Source: Shewanella amazonensis SB2B (GTDB taxonomy: Bacteria; Pseudomonadota; Gammaproteobacteria; Enterobacterales; Shewanellaceae). From it: a stretch of 64,000 nt of DNA. A model generated the notes under the pieces. It worked only from the letters and a program-made list of their open reading frames with translations. It made no database searches and had not been told where the DNA came from. Location of the stretch: assembly GCF_000015245.1 (NCBI RefSeq), contig NC_008700.1:1680001-1744000 (forward strand). The letters run 5' to 3'. Position numbers and translations under genes: made by a program. How positions within the stretch are numbered: position 1 is the stretch's first letter; every line of letters begins with the position of its first letter. Positions 8,688 through 15,645 of the stretch are shown piece after piece.

Positions 8688-8703
8688 ATGTAAGCGCTTA
8701 CAT
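8688..8703. promoter_or_regulatory. LacI-family operator 1 (upstream of GH16 gene)
   Basis: Perfect 16-bp palindrome ATGTAAGCGCTTACAT, extended by A/T pairs on both sides. It lies about 80 bp upstream of the GH16 start. The same site recurs at 18649 and, with one change, at 22683, always before glucan genes. The central GCGC with flanking TGTAA/TTACA is the usual form for LacI/GalR-family operators. Confidence 0.85.
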
Positions 8704-8783
8704 TTGGTTTCAAAAGGAAACATCGGCAGTAGTTAGCGCTGACATGGCTATATTTATCCATAAAAACAGTGGGTTGGGCTGCA

Positions 8784-11438
8784 ATGATGATGAAGAATTC
8801 TGGAACGAGCAAGTACCTTTCCCTTGGACTGCTTGCGGCGGCGCTGCAGGGGTGCGGGGGGGATACCAATACCAGCACCGATTTGGGCTCGGTCAACCTT
8901 GAAGGTCCGGCAACCGGTTGGGAGCTGGTGTGGAGCGACGAGTTTGACGGCAGCAGCATAGACGCGGCCAAGTGGGCGCATGACGTGGATTGTGCCGGAG
9001 GCGGAAATCAGGAGTCTCAATGCTATACCGCAGATGAAGCTAACTCCTTCGTTGCCGATGGTATGCTGAACATAGTGGCGCTGAAGGCGCCCGAGGGTGC
9101 TGAAAAGCCTTATACCTCAGCAAGACTGACAACCAAAGGCAAGGCGGATTTCACTTATGGCCGCTTTGAAATGCGGGCGAAATTACCGTCGGGGCAGGGC
9201 AGCTGGCCTGCCTTCTGGATGCTGCCTACCGACAATGTCTACGGCATCTGGCCCCGAAGCGGCGAAATCGATATTGTGGAAGCGGTAAATCTTAAAGCCG
9301 CCACCGTAGAGGGAACCCCTGAAGCCTACGTCCACGGAACCCTTCACTACGGCCGTGAGTGGCCCAAGAACGAGCAATCAGGCAAAGCCTATCTGCTGCC
9401 CAATGGCGTCAATCCTGCCGATGATTTTCATACCTATGCCATTGAGTGGCAGCAGGGGGAAATCCGCTGGTATGTGGACGACTACCTCTATGCCACTCAG
9501 CGGCGCTCCGAACTGAGGTACAACTCCAAGGGGCAGGCGGTTGGTCTGGCTCACAAAGGCTGGTTTACCGAATATTACGATCAATCCAGTGGCGACCTGC
9601 AGCTCAGTTGGACAGATGCGCCATTTGATGAAAAATTCCATCTCATCGTTAACTTCGCTGTGGGTGGCAACTGGCCAGCCTCGGTAAACGAAACCGGTAT
9701 CGACGATACCGCCTTTAACGAGAACAACAGGTATCAAATTGACTTTGTCAGGGTTTATGAATGTGCTGCCAACCCTGATACCGGCAAGGGCTGTGAGACT
9801 GTGCGCCCGGGCTATGACAACCCAGATGATGCGCTGGTGGAAGGTAAAGCCCCCGTGCCTGTACCGCCTTCTGATGGTACGCCAAAAGATCTGCTGATTT
9901 TTGACAGCACCCCCAACCCCAACTGGGCTGCGTGGGATTGCTGCGGTGGCTCTACGCCAAGCCTGGTGGAAGATGCCGACAAGGGCGCCGTATATCGCTT
10001 TGTGGTAGGCGACAGCCCAACAGTCAACGGCTTTATCAGCCGCGCGGCCTTTATTACCGATCCGGCTGGCGTGCCCAGTCCTTTTGATGCAGCGCCCATT
10101 GAGGCAAGCGGCGTATTAAGCTTTGCCATGAAGGTGGTGAGTGCCCCGTCAAATGCAGACTCGACCTGGATGATGAAGGTCGAAAGCAACGAAGGTGCGA
10201 CCGCCGTTGAACTGCCGCTCACCGCAAGCAGTGAAGGTGTGGCACCGGCAGTGGGCCAGTGGCAAACCTTCAGCTTCCCGCTGTCTGAACTTGCTGCCAA
10301 GGGCCTGGACTTGTCTGCCATTGATGTGGTGATGGTGTTCCCCGCTTGGGGCACCGGCAGCGGCGCCGAGTATCTGTTGGATGAAGTGAAGATTGCTCGT
10401 CCCGATACCAGTTTGCCGTCACTGACCATCTTTACCGACAACGAGAACCCCGATTGGCCGATGTGGGACTGCTGTGGTGGCTCGACCCCGCAAGTGGTAT
10501 CCGATGATGCAGAGCACGGCATAGTGTCCGAGTTCAGCATTGGTGCCAGCCCGACGGTGATGGGTTATATCAATCGCACCGAGCTGGGTGGCGGTGGCAA
10601 TCCCTTCGATGCCTCATCCCTGTATGACAATGGCGTAGTGCAATTTGACCTTAAGGTCGTCACCGCGCCCAATACCGTCGATGCGCCCTGGCTGTTCAAG
10701 GTGGAATCCAACAATGCGGCTTCTGCGGTGGAACTGCCGTTGACCAGCAGCGTTGAAGGCATGGCGCCATCCGCGCAGTGGCAAACCTTCAGCTTCCGCC
10801 TGTCGACCCTGGCCGATGCGGGATTGGATTTAAGCGCCATCGATGTGTTGATGGTATTCCCTGCCTGGGGACAGGGTGAAGGCGCTGTCTATCGCATTGA
10901 TAACGTTAAAATCCATCAACCCGGATCCGGCGGCTCCATGAATGCCCTGAGTCTGTTTGCCGACACAGTGGCCGATGCCTGGTCAATTTGGGATTGCTGC
11001 GGCGGCTCAACCCCTACGGTTGAGGCCGATGATGCTGCCCATGGCGCCGTGGCTGAGTATGTGATTGGCGCCCAGCCAACTGTGGTGGGCTTCTTCGCCG
11101 ATGATGGTGTCTATTACGATGCATCCGCTGCTGTAGAGACCGGCGTAGTGCGGTTTGAAATGAAGCTGGTTTCTGCACCAAATGACCCCGGCTCGGTCTG
11201 GAAGTTCAAGATTGAATCCGGTGATGCCAGTACTGCCGTTGAGCTTAACCTGACCGACAGTGTCGAAGGCAGTGCACCTGTTGTAGGCCAGTGGCAGACC
11301 TATACTTTCCCGCTTAAGACCTTGACTGACATGGGGCTGGATGCCAGCGCCATTGATGTGGTGATGGTATTCCCTGCGTGGGGTACCGGTGAGGGGGCGG
11401 TGTTCCGTTTGGATAACGCACTGATAGGCACGCCCTGA
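8784..11438 (+). CDS. GH16 endo-beta-1,3-glucanase (laminarinase) lipoprotein with three C-terminal repeats
   Basis: About 884 residues. An N-terminal signal with lipobox LQGC predicts a membrane-anchored, probably surface-exposed lipoprotein. The GH16 domain spans roughly residues 35-330: WELVWSDEFDG, then the catalytic motif GEIDIVEAVN near residue 160 (nucleophile and acid/base Glu), then HTYAIEWQQGEIRWYVDDYL and FHLIVNFAVGGNWP. This pattern is typical of laminarinases, which cut beta-1,3-glucan internally. Residues ~370-884 are three tandem modules, each beginning with a Trp-rich strand and DCCGGSTP. Start choice among three ATGs at 8784, 8787 and 8790 or a GTG at 8769 is unsure. Followed after 89 bp by a TonB-dependent receptor, probably in one transcript under operator 1. 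Confidence 0.9.
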   Translation: MMMKNSGTSKYLSLGLLAAALQGCGGDTNTSTDLGSVNLEGPATGWELVWSDEFDGSSIDAAKWAHDVDCAGGGNQESQCYTADEANSFVADGMLNIVALKAPEGAEKPYTSARLTTKGKADFTYGRFEMRAKLPSGQGSWPAFWMLPTDNVYGIWPRSGEIDIVEAVNLKAATVEGTPEAYVHGTLHYGREWPKNEQSGKAYLLPNGVNPADDFHTYAIEWQQGEIRWYVDDYLYATQRRSELRYNSKGQAVGLAHKGWFTEYYDQSSGDLQLSWTDAPFDEKFHLIVNFAVGGNWPASVNETGIDDTAFNENNRYQIDFVRVYECAANPDTGKGCETVRPGYDNPDDALVEGKAPVPVPPSDGTPKDLLIFDSTPNPNWAAWDCCGGSTPSLVEDADKGAVYRFVVGDSPTVNGFISRAAFITDPAGVPSPFDAAPIEASGVLSFAMKVVSAPSNADSTWMMKVESNEGATAVELPLTASSEGVAPAVGQWQTFSFPLSELAAKGLDLSAIDVVMVFPAWGTGSGAEYLLDEVKIARPDTSLPSLTIFTDNENPDWPMWDCCGGSTPQVVSDDAEHGIVSEFSIGASPTVMGYINRTELGGGGNPFDASSLYDNGVVQFDLKVVTAPNTVDAPWLFKVESNNAASAVELPLTSSVEGMAPSAQWQTFSFRLSTLADAGLDLSAIDVLMVFPAWGQGEGAVYRIDNVKIHQPGSGGSMNALSLFADTVADAWSIWDCCGGSTPTVEADDAAHGAVAEYVIGAQPTVVGFFADDGVYYDASAAVETGVVRFEMKLVSAPNDPGSVWKFKIESGDASTAVELNLTDSVEGSAPVVGQWQTYTFPLKTLTDMGLDASAIDVVMVFPAWGTGEGAVFRLDNALIGTP
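9889..11435 (+). repeat. Three tandem ~170-residue modules encoded in the GH16 gene
   Basis: Module starts are near 9889, 10419 and 10939. Each has xxWxxWDCCGGSTP, then a GxSPTVxGF-like segment, VxFxMKVVSAP, ESNxxxxAVELPLT, QWQTFSFPLSxL and AIDVVMVFPAWGxGxGA. The beta-rich pattern and position suggest carbohydrate-binding beta-sandwiches (inference). The paired Cys in every copy may form a disulphide or a vicinal Cys-Cys ring. Confidence 0.85.
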
Positions 11439-11527
11439 TACACCTAACCCTTTGGCATGAATGGGAATGGCCCGCCGGACCTTGCGATTTGTCCGGTGTG
11501 GCCGCAGCGAAAGAATAAGAGGCAATT

Positions 11528-14500
11528 ATGTTAGATAAGGCATTTAAGCGTAACCGGTTGTCTGCCACGCTGGCAGCTATCCTAGGCGTTGGCGCCATCC
11601 CACTGGCATGGGCTGCTGATGACGCAACACCCGAAGCCGACGGCGTTGTGGCAGCCCAGAACGCATCGGAAGAAGCGATAGAAGTTATTGAAATTCGTGG
11701 GATCAGGGGCAGTTTATATCGTTCCATGGACTTAAAGCGCGGCGCCAACGGCGTTGTGGATGCGATTTCGGCAGAGGAGCTCGGTAAATTCCCCGACACC
11801 AACCTCGCGGAATCCTTGCAGCGGATCACCGGGGTGACCGTCAGCCGTGCCAACGGTGAAGGCAGCCAGATCACGGTGCGGGGTTTTGGTCCGGAGTTTA
11901 ACCTTATCACCCTCAATGGCAGGCAGATGCCGGGCACGGGCTATACCCGTTCCTACAATCTGGAGAACCTCTCATCCGAAGGGGTGAAGACCCTAGAGGT
12001 GGTTAAGACCGCCAGGGCCGATGTGCCCACTGGTGGGCTCGGGGGAACGGTTAACATAGTTACTCACAAGCCGCTGGATAACCCCGGCCAGGCATTTACC
12101 TTCTCTGGCAAGGGTATTTATGATGAGTCCAATGTGCTTGGTGATGATGTCACGCCAGAGCTGGCCGCCATTTACAGTAACACCCTGTTTGATGACCGTT
12201 TTGGTGTATTGGTATCTGTTTCTCATCAGGAGCGGGACTTCCAGCAGCAAACTGCCAACAGTCAGGGGTGGATTGCCCAGACCGACAATGGCCGCTTGCC
12301 AACACTGGCCGGCGATAAAGGCATAGACGGGCGTGAAACAGATGCCGACGGCAATCCGGTTGCACGCTTTCGTGATGCCGAAGGCAATGCAGTGGCACCG
12401 TTTTTCTTCCCCCGTGACATGAACTTCAGCATCAATGATGTGGAGCGTGAACGCACCAACGGCATGGTCACCCTGCAATTTGTCGCCACCGATAACCTGG
12501 TTCTGACCGCCGACTATGTGGCGACCCGCGCACTGACTGCTTCCAATGGTTTTGGTTGGGGGATCTGGAACTCCTCGACAGATGGTTCTCCGGTGATTGG
12601 TTATGAGCTCGATGCCAACGGCACAGCGCTTTATTCAGACATTCGCGGTGGTGATGGCTCCTTTACCGCCAATCGCAATACTACAGAAGTGAATGCCGAG
12701 TCCGTTGGCCTGAATATCGACTGGAGTCCCAACGAAGCCTGGCGCTTTACCCTGGACTATCACAACTCCTCCAACGAAATCGACAATGGTGCCGATACAG
12801 GCCTTGGCAGTGACGGACAGGTGATCCTGGGTTCAGATAAGCTGATTTCCAAGGTCTATGACTATCGTACCGGTGAGGTGCCCCATTTTCTGATTAACTG
12901 GAACAATGGCACCCATGTGCTGGATGCCGGCGATATTGACTCCAACTTCAGTCAGTTTATTCACTCACCGGGTGAGAGTGAGATTGAGCAGGTACAGTTC
13001 AACACCAACTGGTACCCCGAGTTCAGTGAGCATCTGGTGAAGATGGACTTTGGTGCGGCTTATACCAAGCAAACCATGTCGGGCACCAGTGCCTGGAGTG
13101 GCCTGCGTGGCGGCCCCGGATTTAATCCGTCCTATGCGGAAATTTTCCCTGATGCCATGTTTGTGTTGCAGGATGCCTCCGGCTTGCTGGACGCCCTTGG
13201 GGGGGGGGGCAGTGCACTCATGCCCGATTACTACTACACCTTCAACTTCGATGAGGCTGTGGCAAGGCAGCTTGCCTTTATCACCCCCGAGATAGCCGGT
13301 GACAACTATTACTCCATCGATCCCTATTTTGATGGCATCGACAGTGCCACCCTGGTGGAAGAAAAGACGCTGGCGCTGTATCTCACCACCCAATGGGGTT
13401 TTGACATTGGCAATGTGCCGGTGAATGTGAATCTTGGGCTCAGGTACGAGCAAACCGATGCCTCCAGTACGGTGAAGCAGCGGGTTGAGAATCAGGTGGT
13501 ATGGGCCAGCCCTACTGAGTGGATCATGCAGTATGCTCCCGGTGGTGATGATAACTACTTCACTCAGGGTGGGGATTACGATGTCTGGCTGCCGATGCTG
13601 GATATCAGCGCCGAGCCACTGGAGGATGTCGTCGTGCGCTTTTCCGCCGGTAAAACCATCGCCAGACCGCTGCTGGGTGACATGGTGGCAGGCAGAAACC
13701 TGAGCGGTAGCCCCAAGATTGGTGCCCGCCGTGGTAGCCTCGGTAATCCCGGGCTGTTGCCGCTGGAGTCGGTCAACCTGGATCTGTCATTTGAGTACTA
13801 CTACGGCGATGCAAGCTACGCCTCTGTTGGCTTGTTTAAAAAGTATGCCGATAACTATGTGTCTCAAAAAACCACTCAGCTGACCATCGAAGGCTTGCAC
13901 GACGTCTATAACAGTCCCCGTTATCAGGAGGCCATCAGCCAGCTTGAAGCGGCAGGTACACCTGTCAGCGAAAACAGCATCTTCGCCCAGATGATTGCCA
14001 ACGGACATGGCAATGCCGATGGGCAGATAGTGCCCCTTGCCAGCGACCCGCTGATTGTATGGGATATCACCAGTCCCTTTAACAGTGACAGCAAGACGGT
14101 ACAGGGCATAGAGCTGGCGCTGCAGCATGTATTCGGTGAAACCGGTTTTGGTGTGGGTGTTAACGGTACCTTCGTCGAAGGGGATGTGACCTACGATCCC
14201 TATAGCCTGGCACCGCAAAATCCACTCAGTGGTATCGGTGATTCGGCTAACTTCCAGGCCTTTTATGAGAAAGATGGCCTGTCGGTGAAGTTGACCTACG
14301 CCTGGCGAGACAGCTACCTGATTGGTGTGGGTCAGTCCCAGGGTTCTGCCGATGCGCCACCACAGTTTGCCAAGACCTTTGGCCAGCTCGATGCCAGCAT
14401 TAACTACGATGTGAACGAGCATCTGACGGTATTTTTTGAGGGCATAAACCTTAACAACGAAACCGAAGAAGGGTATGGCCGTTTCGAGGAGCAGTTCCTG

Positions 14501-14554
14501 TTTGCCCGCCAGTACGGCAGCCGTTACTCACTCGGCGCACGGGTGCGTTTCTAA
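11528..14554 (+). CDS. TonB-dependent receptor, carbohydrate type (glucan oligosaccharide uptake), copy 1
   Basis: A 1008-residue outer-membrane receptor with a signal peptide (to about residue 29, ending AWA). Next comes a TonB-box-like EAIEVIEIRGIRGS, then the plug domain with GVVDAISAEELGKFPDT, NLAESLQRITGVTVSR and ITVRGFGPEFNLITLNGRQ. The large barrel ends with RYSLGARVRF. This is the oligosaccharide-type receptor family common in Xanthomonas, Caulobacter and Shewanella. It follows the GH16 lipoprotein gene and probably imports the released glucan fragments. An AAGAGG site precedes the ATG. The coding sequence contains an 11-G run at 13199-13209. A clearly related paralogue is encoded at 15646-18549. 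Confidence 0.92.
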   Translation: MLDKAFKRNRLSATLAAILGVGAIPLAWAADDATPEADGVVAAQNASEEAIEVIEIRGIRGSLYRSMDLKRGANGVVDAISAEELGKFPDTNLAESLQRITGVTVSRANGEGSQITVRGFGPEFNLITLNGRQMPGTGYTRSYNLENLSSEGVKTLEVVKTARADVPTGGLGGTVNIVTHKPLDNPGQAFTFSGKGIYDESNVLGDDVTPELAAIYSNTLFDDRFGVLVSVSHQERDFQQQTANSQGWIAQTDNGRLPTLAGDKGIDGRETDADGNPVARFRDAEGNAVAPFFFPRDMNFSINDVERERTNGMVTLQFVATDNLVLTADYVATRALTASNGFGWGIWNSSTDGSPVIGYELDANGTALYSDIRGGDGSFTANRNTTEVNAESVGLNIDWSPNEAWRFTLDYHNSSNEIDNGADTGLGSDGQVILGSDKLISKVYDYRTGEVPHFLINWNNGTHVLDAGDIDSNFSQFIHSPGESEIEQVQFNTNWYPEFSEHLVKMDFGAAYTKQTMSGTSAWSGLRGGPGFNPSYAEIFPDAMFVLQDASGLLDALGGGGSALMPDYYYTFNFDEAVARQLAFITPEIAGDNYYSIDPYFDGIDSATLVEEKTLALYLTTQWGFDIGNVPVNVNLGLRYEQTDASSTVKQRVENQVVWASPTEWIMQYAPGGDDNYFTQGGDYDVWLPMLDISAEPLEDVVVRFSAGKTIARPLLGDMVAGRNLSGSPKIGARRGSLGNPGLLPLESVNLDLSFEYYYGDASYASVGLFKKYADNYVSQKTTQLTIEGLHDVYNSPRYQEAISQLEAAGTPVSENSIFAQMIANGHGNADGQIVPLASDPLIVWDITSPFNSDSKTVQGIELALQHVFGETGFGVGVNGTFVEGDVTYDPYSLAPQNPLSGIGDSANFQAFYEKDGLSVKLTYAWRDSYLIGVGQSQGSADAPPQFAKTFGQLDASINYDVNEHLTVFFEGINLNNETEEGYGRFEEQFLFARQYGSRYSLGARVRF
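13199..13209 (+). repeat. Run of 11 G in the TonB receptor gene
   Basis: Eleven consecutive G residues encode part of a Gly-Gly-Gly-Gly stretch (context LLDALGGGGSALMPD) near codon 560. The frame is intact at this length. Runs of this size slip during replication, and loss or gain of one G would cut off the second half of the barrel. Confidence 0.9.
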
Positions 14555-14581
14555 GGTTATGACTTAAAACAGCGATAGATG

Positions 14582-14610
14582 AAAAACGCCGGGCATTGCC
14601 CGGCGTTTTT
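14582..14610 (+). terminator. Terminator after the GH16-receptor unit
   Basis: 13-bp stem AAAAACGCCGGGC / GCCCGGCGTTTTT with a three-base loop, 28 bases after the receptor stop. It lies between this unit and the convergent DUF2797 gene and could serve both. Confidence 0.9.
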
Positions 14611-14637
14611 ATTTGGCTGGTGGAATGGGAGCCAAGC

Positions 14638-15456
14638 TCAGCACTCAAAACTGATTTCGTAGCCCGTGTATTTGCGAATATTGATAACACCGGTATCAAA
14701 AATCAGGTATTGGCCCTTGATGCCGGTCAGCACCGCATCGATAAGCGGCTCCTTATCCAGATTGAATGACTTCACCTTGGTGGGGAACTCTGACACCGGA
14801 AACACAATGGGCTGTGGTTGGCTGACCAGTTCCTGCACCGCATCCTCACCATATTGGCGGCGAACCTCTGCAATCACCGGTGCTACTTCAGCCAGTAAAC
14901 GGACGGCTTCTGCGGCCAGATCCATGTTGGCATTGTTGCCCTTGAGCATGGCCTGCCAGTGGGTTTTATCCGCCACCAGCTTGGCAATTTCCACTTCAAT
15001 CAGTCCCGATATTTTGCGGGAGGCCACTTTCAGAATAGGCAGGCCCTGGGTCGCACCCTGATCTATCCAGCGGGTAGGAATCTGGGTGTGACGGGTAATA
15101 CCCACCTTGAGCCCGGATGTGTTCGACAGGTACACAAAGTGGGGCACAAAGCAGTGGCTGTCGCCCCACTCAGGCTCGCGGCAGGTGCCCTGGTCGTAAT
15201 GACAGGTCTCGGGTTTTAAGATGCACATGTCGCAGCTGGCGAGCTTTTGCATGCACACATAACAGTGGCCTTCGGAGTAGCTTTTCTTGGTCTTTTTGCC
15301 GCAATTACAGCAATAGATATTGCCCGAAAAGATGAGCTTCACTGGCTTTCCAATCAATGGATTCAGTGCGATTTCGCTGTCACCTATGGGCAGACGATAA
15401 CTGGCCAGGCCCTGCTCATCGAGCCCGGTGCGCATTTTTCTTAATGTTCCTTGCAT
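14638..15456 (-). CDS. DUF2797 family protein with zinc-binding cysteines
   Basis: A 272-residue protein. Near residues 50-100 it has paired cysteines typical of DUF2797: YCCNCGKKTKKS, CYVCMQKLASCDMC and ETCHYDQGTCREPEWG. The conserved SNTSGLKVGITRHTQIPTRW comes next, a segment recalling GIY-YIG nuclease folds, followed by WIDQGA and a helical C-terminal half. Function is not established. The start at 15456 was chosen because upstream in-frame codons lack homology and overlap a terminator. It has no evident link to sugar use and seems to be a housekeeping gene lying between the glucan transcription units. Confidence 0.82.
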   Translation of the reverse strand: MQGTLRKMRTGLDEQGLASYRLPIGDSEIALNPLIGKPVKLIFSGNIYCCNCGKKTKKSYSEGHCYVCMQKLASCDMCILKPETCHYDQGTCREPEWGDSHCFVPHFVYLSNTSGLKVGITRHTQIPTRWIDQGATQGLPILKVASRKISGLIEVEIAKLVADKTHWQAMLKGNNANMDLAAEAVRLLAEVAPVIAEVRRQYGEDAVQELVSQPQPIVFPVSEFPTKVKSFNLDKEPLIDAVLTGIKGQYLIFDTGVINIRKYTGYEISFEC

Positions 15457-15543
15457 GACACTCTCAATTGCGTTGGAGCCATCCGCGGTGGCGTTGGCTC
15501 TTTCTGGTTTTGCCCAGAGTGTACCAGTCTTGACGGCGAAGAT

Positions 15544-15570
15544 AAAAAAAGCCGCGGCAGATGCCGCGGC
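15544..15570 (-). terminator. Terminator of the second TonB receptor gene
   Basis: On the minus strand, GCCGCGGCA / TGCCGCGGC (9-bp stem) is followed by seven T residues. It lies about 75 bases past the receptor stop and before the DUF2797 start, separating the two genes. Confidence 0.85.
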
Positions 15571-15645
15571 AAAGACCTCACCCTTGGGCCGCAACCTTGC
15601 GGTGTTGGCCCTGGGCTTTCCCACTTAAGTACACAAGCAAAGGTG

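Noticed and set aside
8769..8783. GTG start for the GH16 gene
   Set aside because: The extra five residues add nothing to the signal peptide, and the ATGs at 8784-8790 are nearer to a normal lipoprotein start; not settled, but less likely.
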